NCBI GenBank assembly: GCA_963693085.1
Contig: OY856413.1
Span: 102,498,801 to 102,562,800 of the forward strand
Length of the DNA: 64,000 nt
Direction: 5' to 3'
Source of the DNA: Alisma plantago-aquatica
Lineage: Eukaryota > Streptophyta > Magnoliopsida > Alismatales > Alismataceae
In this document: positions 36,830 through 47,181 of the stretch, piece after piece
Position numbering within the stretch: the stretch's first letter is position 1
Layout of the letters: every line of letters begins with the position of its first letter
Position numbers and translations under genes: made by a program
The notes under the pieces: model-generated
What the model was told of the DNA's origin: nothing
The model's database searches: none
What the model saw: only the letters and a program-made list of their open reading frames with translations

Positions 36830-37408
36830 ACAATAGGTGTTGGTTATTCAAAACAACCAATGCTACAAGCTATAGGCGTCGGTTACCAACAAACAACTAA
36901 CACTATTGTTCATTTATAGTCGTCGGTTCCAACTAGAAAAACCGGCGTCTATCTTTATATGCTGAAAAATATAAATGTTCTCGAATTAAAACCATAGTCG
37001 TCGGTTTCCGTATAAAACCCGACGCTAAAGGAAGGTGAAAATTTTCACAGTTAAGCGCGTGAAAATACAACGACGTCGGTTATTGTAAGACAACCGACGA
37101 TAAAAATTGATCAAATTTCTATCTCGCGGAAAACCTTTAGTCGCCCGTTTCTTTTTTAACAACCGACGTTGTATGTTAAATTTTGGAGGTAATTTTTTCA
37201 CTGGAAAATTTGGATTTGGCGGTTAATTTTAGGCGTTGGTTGCTTATTAAGGAATCGACGCTAAATAAAAGTAATACCCATGTCTAGTCGCCCTTCATAG
37301 ATAGATGTCGGTTTTTTTATTTAACCGACGCTTTATGTTTTAGGCGTCAGTTTTTTTATACAACTGACGCTTTTAAAAGTGACGTTATAAGCCATTTTTA
37401 TAGTAGTG
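36830..37408. repeat. CACTA-2 right subterminal hairpin array
   Basis: About nine units GTCGTCGGTT...AACCGACGC (for example at 36867, 36918, 36998, 37072, 37231, 37305 and 37343), ending ATAGTAGTG. Confidence 0.8.
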
Positions 37409-37411
37409 TAA

Positions 37412-37770
37412 GCATGCATATGTGGATCTAATAAGGATTTCTTCATTTGTGAGATTGAAAGGTGAACATTTTATTGTGGGACAAGCTGCCTTGAAAGCTA
37501 CCTCAACCGAAGTGGCTAAGCACGAGAAAGCATGTATCGACAATCAATATGTTTTTATACGTTTCGGGTTTGACACTTTTGGATTCTTGGTAGCCGAGGC
37601 TGAAGAAGTACTCAAGAGGGTTCAAAAAAATATGCATAGTAATGTTATGGCCCCAAGACCTATGGATGTAGTGTTTCGTAGAATTGATTTTACCATCCAA
37701 AAAGGACTGACTGTGCAATTTGTTGCCCGTCTGCCTTCTATCTCATTGTTATCTTCATTTTTAATTTATT
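37412..37770 (+). pseudogene. RT-domain protein, C-terminal part
   Basis: Continues the frame cut at 31431: KHAYVDL, then VGQAALKATSTEVAKHEKAC, FIRFGFDTFGF, and AIQKGL-like IQKGLTVQFVARLPS, the usual end of this family. The residues D (in RSVDVL before the cut), D (YVDL) and K (ALKA or KHEK) are spaced like the PD-(D/E)XK endonuclease of R2-type elements; that reading is inference. One open frame to 37781. Confidence 0.75.
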
Positions 37771-37781
37771 GTTCTTATTAA

Positions 37782-38769
37782 TAGGTGAAAAAAATCCAAT
37801 AGAAACTTCCATCTGTCAACCATCATGACAAAACTATAACGACAGTTTTGGCATATTTTCAAATACCCGTTGCTGTCAAACGAAGATGCTTGAGGAGATA
37901 GAAACATGCTTTTGGAAATTGCTTCTTCGGAGTCCAAAGCAGGGTTTATAATCAGGTGGTGCATGCTGTGTGTCATGTGAAAATCGTGGACTTAGAGAGC
38001 TTATGAAATGGTTGAGCATACATACATACATGATACATGGAGAGGATTCGGTAACGATGCAATACTTGATACATATGATTATTAGGATCCGGTAACGATG
38101 CAATACATCTGGGTATATAAGCAAAAGCTTTCGTTAGGTAGTAGGCAAGGAAGTGGGCCTTTTTTCCTGCGTGTTAATCATGTAGCTGTCTACTTTAAGC
38201 CCGTCGAACCTTCAACTTCAAGCGACATTCATTCAAGTGCCGGTCAGTCTCGGGCTGTGTAGCGTGTGACGTCGGCCCGTAATAGTCGAGCACCTTTGGC
38301 ACACCGAGTTGGGCTTGATTCATATCCAGCTAAAATGCCGTTGATTTTCCCCCCTCACTCTGGAAGACATCGACAGGAACAAGAGAGATCTCGCAGTCGC
38401 AGAGCTAAAAGCAAAAACTATGCGGTTCTTCCACACATGAAATGAGATAACCGGCCTGGACATCTTTTTTGCCTTTTCCCCACTTAATGTGGACGGAAAA
38501 GGAAAGTTCGGTCAAAATTTTCCTTCTTTCGGCATGATTGATATTATATGATTTTGTGATGTAACAAAGGAGGAAAAAAGAAAACAAAAGCTTCTTTGAC
38601 CGATGTGGACATGCTTATACCATGGAATTCATTCGTGGGAATTCATGACAGTGAAATTGATATGTACGGGGTTGATCCAATTGTGACCGGACAATCCAAG
38701 GAAAACTTGATCCAAGGCTGACCAGACAGTCCAAGGAAAACGAGATGCTGATACAAGACGATAGTGTTA
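37782..38769. other. unassigned interval with a possible promoter
   Basis: No gene recognised. It contains a doubled word GGATCCGGTAACGATGCAATAC (about 38047 and 38087, one mismatch), then GTATATAAGCAAAAG (38113-38127), which would be a good TATA box, followed by a GC-richer stretch to about 38450. It could be a fragment of a host or element promoter. Confidence 0.3.
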
Positions 38770-38832
38770 TTTGATAGTCCGGTCGAGGTGAATACAATTG
38801 CCCCTTTCATTTGTGTTGTGGATATCAAGAAG

Positions 38833-40110
38833 ATGTCAGGATGAGTGGAGAAATGATACTATAGTCCCCATCTACAAGAACAAATGGGATGCTCAAAACT
38901 GCACAAACTACAGAAATATCAAGTTCATGAGTCACACAATGAAGCTTTGGAAGAGGATTATTGAGCAGAGACTAAGATCTATAATGTAGATATCAAACAA
39001 CCAATTTGCATGACTGGAAGATCAACAACAGATGCTATTACTCTGATAAGGAGGCTTATGAAGAAGTTTAGAGAAAGCAAAAGAGATCTTCATATGGTGT
39101 TTATTGATTTGGAAAAAGCTTATGATCGAGTCCACAGAGAAGTGTTGTGGATAGTTTTGAAGAAAAAGGGTGTGCCAACTCAATACATTGACTTGACCAA
39201 AGACATGTATGATAGCTCTACTATAAGTGTGATGACTCATGGAGGAGAGACACCAACTTTTCCTATCACAGTTGGAGTACACCAAGGATCCACACTCAGC
39301 CCATATCTGTTCGATATGGATGAGTTGACAAAGAATTTTTAGGATGATATTCCTTGTGTATGTTTTTTTCTGATGATATTATTTTGATTGATGAAACTAA
39401 AGATGGATTGAATATAAAGTTGAACGTTGGAGAATGACAATGGAATCAAATGGGTTGATGATTAATAGGAGCAAAACTGAGTATATACATTACAATTTCA
39501 GCCAATCTCATAGTGTGAATGATGAAACCAAGTTGGACAGAGTAGATATACTAAAATGTGATAAATTTCATTACTTGAGTTCTATTATTCAGATAGATGT
39601 GGATGTTTAAAATGACGTTTGTCACAGATCACTATAGGATGGTTGAAATGGAGGAGTGCAACTGCAGTTTTATGTGATCCGAAGATCCTTCTCAGGTTAA
39701 AAAGTAAGTTTTATAGAACAGCTATACTGCCAGCCATGCTCTACGGGAGTAAATGTTGGGCGGTGAAAAAATAAGATCTCAACAAGATGAACGTGGCTGA
39801 GATGCGTATGCTGAGATGGATGTGTGGGAAGATAAAAAAAGATCACTTGAGAAATGACTATATCAGGAATAAAGTGGGGGTGGCGAGCATTGATGACAAA
39901 CTGCGCGAGGGCCGATTCAGATGGTACGGGCATGTGCAACACATATCGACAAATGTGCCTATATGAAGCAATGATTTGAGTCAAGCACAATAAATACAAA
40001 GAGAGGAAGACCTAAATTATGAGCTTATAAAGAGAGATTTTGAATCTCTACATCTTAATCAGAATACGACCCATGATAGAGCTAAATGGAAACGAAGGAT
40101 CCATGTAGCC
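38833..40110 (+). pseudogene. RTE reverse transcriptase remnant
   Basis: IVPIYKNKWDAQNCTNYRNI and [16 protein letters not shown] (38850-38985); [20 protein letters not shown]; motif [19 protein letters not shown] (39090-39150); motif [14 protein letters not shown] (39270-39312); after a frameshift motif C MFFSDDIILIDET (39360-39400); then INRSKTEYI, AMLYGSKCWAVKK (39735-39770), VAEMRMLRWMCGKIKKDH and FRWYGHVQ. The apurinic-type endonuclease part is absent (truncated). Many stops and frameshifts. Confidence 0.88.
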
Positions 40111-40139
40111 GACCCCAACATAGTTGGGATTGAAGCTTA

Positions 40140-40157
40140 GATGATGATGATGATGGT
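40140..40157 (+). repeat. RTE 3' GAT-repeat tail
   Basis: TAGATGATGATGATGATGG. Short tandem 3' repeats are characteristic of RTE-type elements. Confidence 0.75.
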
Positions 40158-40290
40158 GTGTGTGGGGGTGGGGAGTGGGGGGGGGGTTTAAATTATAATA
40201 AAGGAAATCAATCCTTAGACTTTGGAACTAAGCAACGCCTTAAATCGCTATGCCACATTTGGATTCTCATATGCCTTTGTTATAAGCGTA

Positions 40291-40870
40291 TTTGATAGCC
40301 CGGTCAAGGTGAACGCAATTGCCCCCTTTCATTTGTGTTGTGGATACCAAACAAGGGCTTACAAAATGGAATCACAGTATCAAGCAGAACGTGGGTGAGG
40401 GTCTCTCTCTTGCGATCGGGGTGGCGGCTTCAGTCAGATGGTAACGACAGTTCCTTCCTCTTAAGGGCGGAGCTAGGATTTAATAGATGGGGTGTGTGTG
40501 GGGCGGTGGGGGGGGGGGGGGGGGGGTGAAATTATTATAAGGGAAATCAATCCTTAGACCTTTAGAAACTAAGCAGCACCTTAAATCGCTATGCCACATT
40601 TGAATTCTGATATGCCTTCGTTATAAGAATATTTGATAGTCCGGTCGAGGTGAATGCAATTGCCCCCTTTCATTTGCATTGTGGATACCAAACAAGGGCT
40701 TACAAAACAGAATCACACTATCAAGCAGAATGTGGGTAAGGGTCTCTCTGTTACGATCGGGGTGGCGGATTCAGTCAGATGGCAGTGTCAGTTCCTTCCT
40801 CTTAGCAGCACCTTAAATCGCTAAGCCACATTTAAATTCTGATATGCCTTCGTTATAAGCGCTATTTAAA
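40291..40870. repeat. 341-bp tandem cassette
   Basis: A unit starting TTTGATAGTCCGGTC occurs at 40291 and again at 40632; a shortened first copy of its start stands at 38770, left of the LINE. The unit includes the left end of the inverted-repeat element described next. Confidence 0.8.
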
Positions 40871-41040
40871 TGCTGTATGGTTTGCAAACATTGAATAAAA
40901 ACACATATGCGCTAAAAAGTATCGAACCAGCAACTTGAAAGAAAGGAGAGGGCAACATACCGCTGAACCGTCTATGAAGTTGTATAGATATTGCTTATTA
41001 TTTATTATATAACAACTTCTAAAAACACACACACACATAC

Positions 41041-41078
<38 letters not shown>

Positions 41079-41126
41079 TTTTTTTGGGGGAGCCATGACT
41101 CATGCTTGTCTCTAGCTCCGCCCCTT
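40463..41126. mobile_element. small inverted-repeat element, copy A
   Basis: Left end AAGGGCGGAGCTAGGATT (40463) and right end TCTAGCTCCGCCCCTT (to 41126) are inverted. Copy A contains an internal duplication, a run of 19 G (40508-40526), a CA run and an AAT run (41043-41079). No coding capacity. Such GGGCGGAGC ends are common in plant non-autonomous DNA transposons; the superfamily and target duplication could not be fixed (hAT is possible). Confidence 0.55.
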
Positions 41127-43650
41127 CTTCATCCTCCATTTTGACACCACATCGTCTTCTCTTTCGACTGGTTCGGATCTGGGCGATATTGGTCAAGGCT
41201 GTAGGGGAAGATTGCGACATCAAGATTGGGGTGTACCTCGGTGCTCTCCATCTTTGACGACGCACATATGTTGTCACTTGGCCCCCTCCGGTGTCCATCT
41301 CACGCGACGTCTTTTCTCTTCCTTCTTTTTCTATTCTTCTAATTTTGCTTTATTTCCAGTCTGGTTTATCTGTCTCGCTTGTCGTTAAACGTCGTTATTT
41401 CTATTCTCTAAATAGGATTTTGTTCTCGGTCTTTTGTTATGTGGTTGTATGGTAGAAACTGTGAAGGTGATATCTTTTTGGAACATCGATCTGATGCGGC
41501 TACTCTACCATCGATACATGTTCACGTTGAAGGTATTCCTCATGAAAAATTGTGTTTCAGCGAAGTAAAAGAGGAATCTGTGCATCATTGTCCTTGTCAG
41601 ATTCCAAAATGCGTTTATGTAGTGTGATGTATATGTTTTTGATTTTTGTGTGACGTGTTAGTTTAGCTCCTCCTCATATATGTTCACGAGGACTTACAAA
41701 ACAGATTCTTTGAGGCAATGCGTTGGAAATAAATGAGATACACACAATATCTATTTTGGAGCAAATGCCACACAAACTTCAACTTAAATTTACTTTTACA
41801 TTGGAAATGTACACAAAGTAAAAAATACACAATATAGCAACAAAAGTACACAAATTATTAACAAAAATTATAAGTATCACCAAAGTATAAATAAATGAGA
41901 TTGTGATTATCTTGGTGTGATGTAGTTGTGATCTTAGCTCACAATGATTGAGTGTTGTATATTTTTTAAAATACGATGTATAACAGAAAATACACAATGT
42001 ATACATGAATATGATACAAGATATCTACTAAAGTGTATGAAAATTTTAAATTTTGGCATGTAGATTGTTGTTGTGTTGTAATTGAGTCATTTACTCATAT
42101 CGTTTGTTGTATATCTTTCAAAATACAAAATATACAAACAAACATACATGGAATATACTTAGATACTACGTAAAGTCACAAGATTTTGAACACTGTGTTA
42201 GTTGTATATACACTAATAGAACGTCCTTGCATGTGCCTACAAAAAAGATTTTCATACTTAGTATTTAAGATGAGATTGATACACATCAAATTTATGTAAA
42301 TAAGAAAAATCCTATTGGTAAATTTGGTCTAATCGTTCACCTTATAGCTGACACTATGATTTTATCCTATGGAAAATCTCCAGACCAAATTGAATACACA
42401 ATTTGTCCATACCAGACAAGAACAAGGTCGTGTTTGAAATAAATCTAGAAAATAAAATCTGGACTGACCAACCCTAAAATTGGGATGACTTGTTTTGGAC
42501 ATAACGAAATTGTTGTTGGGAACTCACCCACATTATATCTTGATCACATTTGTATATGCTCATACAAAGGATGGAGTGAAAGATCACTCGAATAAAGATG
42601 TGGAATCCACACAAAATTGGGTTTTGAATTGAACATTTTGGGCATTGTAAGATGATTTTGCAATTTATAAAAATAGAAAAACATTTTGTATTTAGTACTA
42701 GGACAAGTACAATTCAATTATTTAGTAGTGAAAAAATGCCTCAAAGAATAAATATTAATTTTGCATAAATGAAATAATCCATATTTTGTAATAGTATTGT
42801 GTTGGTGTGCTTTAGTCATACAATATGTTTTGCAATATATTAATTGGATGACTGAATTAATGCATTTTTTGTATGCATAATTTTTGGGTGTGTTTTTATT
42901 TTTGTGGCAAAAGCTCCAGATATGATGTTAATTTGCATTTATGGCTGGATCGATATATAAACATTGAACGTATTTCTCATTGTAGATGACAACGTTTATA
43001 TATATACTAGCATACATGCACACGTATATGTAGAGACGCAAATTTTACATAAATCGTTGAATACATGTCTAAATTATGTATAGCGAAATATTTTTATTCC
43101 TCTTTAAATGGATCTTGCGGAACCACTATTAAATTGTACTAGAAAATTAAACCAAATGGTACAAATCCTTATATAAATATTTTTACAATGCATCATTAAA
43201 TATAAACCATATTGTATGATAAAATGGCCAATTATGGTAAGTACTTTTGTTAAATTCATAAAAATATGTATCAAATTGCATATTGCATGCAAAGCATCTA
43301 GAATTAGTGTTTGAAAACCATCACACCATGTCCATTCTATAGTGTCCTATACATATTCAATATTGTACATAAATCATATTCTATAAGGTAGATGTAGTGG
43401 TACTTTTCCTGGTGATTGGTCATGGTTAACCCTTAGTAATCCTCACGTGCTCAAAGTTACCATCAAATTCATCTCTGAAAAGTACATGATGAATCATAGG
43501 ACCCTCTTGATTCTTCATAGCAGTGGGTTTGATAATATTAATTGTCATCATATACATTCATGTCCTTCCCATCTACATTCATGATGACATTAATAGATGT
43601 ATTACACACATTTATTCAAGTCAAAATTCACAAAGAAGGGTCATTGAAAC
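41127..43650. repeat. duplicated block, copy A, middle part
   Basis: Collinear with 46803-47181 plus 55412-57577 of copy B, with roughly 10% difference by eye. No gene can be read except the short frame at 41439-41627. It leads directly into the copia LTR; both copies share the flank TCATTGAAAC before the LTR. Confidence 0.75.
41439..41627 (+). pseudogene. possible exon fragment shared by copies A and B
   Basis: A 62-residue frame (HVEGIPHEKLCFSEVKEES, HCPCQIPKCVYVV). The same frame is kept in copy B after 55417 (DLVEGIPHEKLHFNEVEEES, CPCQIP) without an indel over about 120 bases, except a late TGA. A preceding pyrimidine-rich stretch (41300-41400) would suit an intron. I do not recognise it. 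Captured gene exon is a possibility. Confidence 0.25.
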
Positions 43651-45568
43651 TATTAGTATGTATGTCCAGAGAGCCAATCATATGATGATTGTAATGGCAT
43701 ATCTTGTAAACGATTTGATTAATAATAAAGACAATCTTCCATTTAGTTTGTTTTATTCAACATGAGATAATGATGTTACATGATAAATATCTAAATAATG
43801 ATATTCTCAAGATGTATGTCTTAAGATTGAGGACCTGAATAATGAGATCATACAGATTTTAAGAGTATATACATTCTTGTTATGTTATTAATCGATTATT
43901 ATCATGGAAGATGGTAGATAATAACACATAAAACTAGAGTGTGTGTTGGTTGATGACATAATCTCATTAGTGATGATATGTGATATCAAAACAAATACAT
44001 AAGTACTTGTTTGAGAATAGTGTATCGGACAAACCCACCATGAGAGAGATACATGAAGATCATGGAATGATAGTCAAAATAAACTCTCATAGTGATGGTG
44101 GTGATTGTGGTTCTTAGACCTGAAGTCACTATACTCATCACATGTTATTCAATATACTTTGACATCATCCAACGTGACCTTAAACATAGATTATCATAAG
44201 GTGATGCTCAGATATATTGTAACACATGGGAATTGACTATGAATGATGTATATGGGATTTTTCCCTTCTATAAGAGTTTGATATACTGACCACTTGATAA
44301 GAGAGACTGAGAAATGAATGTCCACGCACGTGTGAGTCAATATATGATATTGAGCTCACATATATCTCAGACAGTCTGCTCTAGTTCAAGGAACATGGAT
44401 TGACCATTTAAGAAGATGGTGATTCCCTGCCTCAAGTTCAATTTGGATATCAGATACATACGAACCGTACGATCACTGTAACACTAATCATAGATTGTAA
44501 GTTGAAGTTGTTCTCCAATATTCAAATTAGTTGAATAACATTGATGTCTTTCTAGATACCACTCATTACTTATGATGTCATAAATCAATTATGGACATTC
44601 ACTACCAATGTAACGTGGGACCTATAGGGGAACACACATAGGATGCTCCCATAATAGGAGTTTACTCATGAATGTGGTTTATACTTGATTACTAAAGTGT
44701 TAGGTATTTGATTTTAACAAAATTGACAATTAGAACTCAAAAACAACCAATTCAGCAAGTAAATGGATCAGCTCAGATATTTGAATCGACCGATTCAGGT
44801 GTTGAACTGACCATTTGATGATCAATGAGATTGGATCAAGGATTGATGCTGACATCATGTTATGCATTAATTCAATATTAAAAGAGAATACGATTGCGAA
44901 TATGAAACATGGTGAATTGACTAGTTCAAGTGTTGAATCGATCGTCTCACATGTGAAATGATTCGTTCACTGGTTCATCGTTCATAACTTTAAAAAAATG
45001 CATGAAATTTTATCTATTCGACTCCTGATTGATCTAGAAATCCTGACCTTGACCCTTCTATAAATAGAGGGGTAGTCGAGGCTTTCTAGAGATACACCAA
45101 TAAGTTTTAACAATTGTTGTCTTGTCACAGTTGTGTTAATATGATAACACGAGAAAGTCTTACCCATCAAAGGGAGAGATAACAAAGGAGAGACAACAAG
45201 GGAGAACAAGTCGATGCTAGCACGTTGACTAGAAGAGATAATTCCTTCTTGTCTGTTTCAAGAGAATGACAGGAGTTCTTGGTGGTCTGTGTGGACTACG
45301 TAGAGGTGAGGATGCCTTTTTCATTGGCTAAGGAGGTCATCCTTTATTGCTTTCTATGGTAGCAGACCAGGAGGTCGCCGTCCATGTGCAACTTGAGAAA
45401 AAAGTACGTTGTAATAAGGATAGTCGTTGAATTTACTCCAAGACCAGGTATATGTCTTGCAACCTTTCCTTCTCAATTCATACTTATTCACGTGATCTGC
45501 TATTTTAGTGGAATATGACAATAAAAGTTTCATTTCTGCTGCCATATCTGATGTTGTATTTCCCAACA
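43651..45568 (+). repeat. copia LTR, copy A, with adjacent PBS
   Basis: Starts TATTAGTATGTATGTCC (ancestral TGTTGGTATATATGCCC) and ends TTTCCCAACA. TATA box CTATAAATAG at 45058-45067, preceded by an array of AACCGATTCAG / GAACTGACC-like words (44745-44975). It is followed at 45570 by a primer-binding-site-like TGGTATGAGGGC, so this was the 5' LTR of a copia element whose body is gone. Confidence 0.88.
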
Positions 45569-45569
45569 A

Positions 45570-45581
45570 TGGTATGAGGGC
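45570..45581 (+). other. copia primer-binding site, decayed
   Basis: TGGTATGAGGGC matches the tRNA-Met type site TGGTATCAGAGC at 10 of 12 bases, one base after the LTR end. Confidence 0.6.
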
Positions 45582-46299
45582 CACACCAAATTACTATGTT
45601 TTGGGATTTAATCGATATTATCAGATTTTGATTTTATCATTTATTTATTACATGCAATGTGAATATTTAAATGATTAATGTATATATATGAATAAATACC
45701 ACATACGGTCCCTGTATATGATATGATATATATGAATTTACATGTGTCATCCTAAAAGGTTATATTGATGGAGGATGTTAGCATGGTTATGGCCAATAAT
45801 CCCTAGATCTTTGTACTTGGTTGGATTGTTGTTAATCTTGTTTAATATCTAGGTTTGCATATCAAGCCTCTCTCTCTTTTCCACATGTAAAAATATTAGT
45901 TCTTCCCTTATTATGCTCCTATCTAATGTAACTCGAGGTTTCCCTACTACAATTTAATATTTTAAATAGGAATACAATAGTTTTCTTTTCTATCATAGTG
46001 AAAAAAATGTTGTGAACCAGACAAACTGACCGACTCAAAAGCTGAACCAATCGAGTGGAGATCATACGGTAGGAGGAGTCGACCGATCGACTGGAGGAGT
46101 CCAAAAGTTGCTTGAATTGGGAACCACCGACCGATCCATGAGACCAACCAACTGACCAGGAGGCCAACCGATCGGTTCAAGGGTTGAATCGATTGACCCA
46201 GACTGGTTCCAACACATATCTGCTTCGAAAATAGGTTGCTACATATGATGTGGATCTTAGGTGATAGTACTTCCTTGTGACTCTAAGGAATTACAATAG
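45582..46299. other. copia leader remnant and ACCGATCG-word cluster
   Basis: AT-rich sequence without a gene. 46010-46210 holds a dense cluster of ACCGATCGACTGG / AACCGATCGGTT / GACCGATC words, like those upstream of the copia LTR TATA box. Confidence 0.45.
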
Positions 46300-47181
46300 T
46301 ATCACCAAACAAGGGCTTACACAATAGAATCACACTATCATGCGTGGGTGAGGGTCTCACTCTTATGAATGGCTGGGTGGTGGCATCAGTTAGATGGAAA
46401 TGATGTGGTAGTTCCTTCCTCTCAGGGGTGGATCCAGGATTTAATAGGTGGGGACCCCCAAAATTATTACTAAAAATAAAGGGAATCAATCCCTAGATCT
46501 TTAGAAAATAAGCCATACCTTAAACCTCTATGCCACATTTGAATTTTGATATGTCTTCATTATAAGCACTATTTAAAAGTTGTATACTTTGCAAACATTG
46601 AATAAAAATACATATGTGCTCAAAAAGCATCAAGCCCGCAGCCTGAAAGAAAGGAGAGGGGCCTCAAACTACTATACCATCTATGAAGTTGTGTAAACGT
46701 TACTTATTCACTTACCATATAGAAACTTATATATATATATATATATATTAAATATATTTTTTGGGGGGCCATGGTCCATGCTTATCCCCTGACTCTACCC
46801 CTACTTCCTTCTTCATTTTGAGACTACATTGTCTTCTCCTCTGATTGGTTCAGATCTGGGCACTATTGGTCAAAATTGTAGGGGAAGGTTGTGGCGTAAA
46901 AATTGGGGTGTTCCTTGGTGCTCTCCATCTTTGACGGTTCACATATGTTGTCTCCTGGCCCTCTCCACTGTCCATCTCATGTTGTGTCTTTTCTCTTCCT
47001 CCTTTCTCTATTTTCTAATTTTTCTTTATTTCATATCTGGCTATGTCTGTCTTGCTTGTCGTTAATCGTAGTTACTATCTATTATCTAAATAGGATTTTG
47101 CTCTAGGTCATTTGTTACGTGAACGCATGGTAGAAATTGTGGCGGTGATATCATTTTGGAACATCGGTCTAGTGCGGTTAC
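46300..47181. repeat. duplicated block, copy B, left part
   Basis: Starts ACCAAACAAGGGCTTAC as in copy A (40348 and 40690) and includes inverted-repeat element copy B (46424-46802, ends AGGGGTGGATCCAGGAT and TGACTCTACCCCT, about 380 bp, with a TA run at 46731-46749). It stops at GTTAC (47177-47181), the target duplication of the giant-LTR element. Confidence 0.75.

Larger units (their letters stand above)
31432..37408 (-). mobile_element. CACTA-2, CACTA transposon with TNP2 and Ulp1 genes
   Basis: Left end CACTACTACAGAA (31432) and right end ATAGTAGTG (37408) are inverted; the 3-bp duplication TAA lies at 31429-31431 and 37409-37411. Length 5977 bp. Subterminal inverted-motif arrays occur at 31455-32030 and 36830-37385. 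Minus-strand genes: TNP2 transposase (35730-33110) and a Ulp1-type cysteine protease (33112-32384), both broken. The expected linker and DUF4216 region between the two is missing, so the element is internally deleted. Confidence 0.95.
28577..37770 (+). mobile_element. non-LTR retrotransposon, R2-like domain order, split by CACTA-2
   Basis: A decayed reading frame of about 1,050 codons is distributed over 28577-31431 and 37412-37770. Order: Cys/His zinc-finger region, reverse transcriptase, CCHC motif, possible endonuclease fold. The reading frame passes exactly from GWIGC at 31429 to KHAYVDL at 37412 when CACTA-2 and one TAA copy are taken out, which proves the two halves are one gene. The protein is the widespread plant family usually labelled RT-domain protein; no 5' end, 3' tail or target duplication of the retroelement itself could be fixed. 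No poly(A) or simple tail is visible after 37770. Confidence 0.7.
38833..40157 (+). mobile_element. 5'-truncated RTE-type LINE
   Basis: Reverse transcriptase text typical of plant RTE elements begins abruptly at about 38833 inside a repeated cassette (its uninterrupted copies are at 40291 and 40632) and ends at 40157 with the conserved 3' region (CCGACCCCAACATAGTTGGGATT) and a GAT-repeat tail. Abrupt 5' truncation plus a simple 3' repeat is what target-primed reverse transcription leaves. The 3' side joins the inside of the inverted-repeat element, so about 150 bases of target were lost. Confidence 0.85.
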
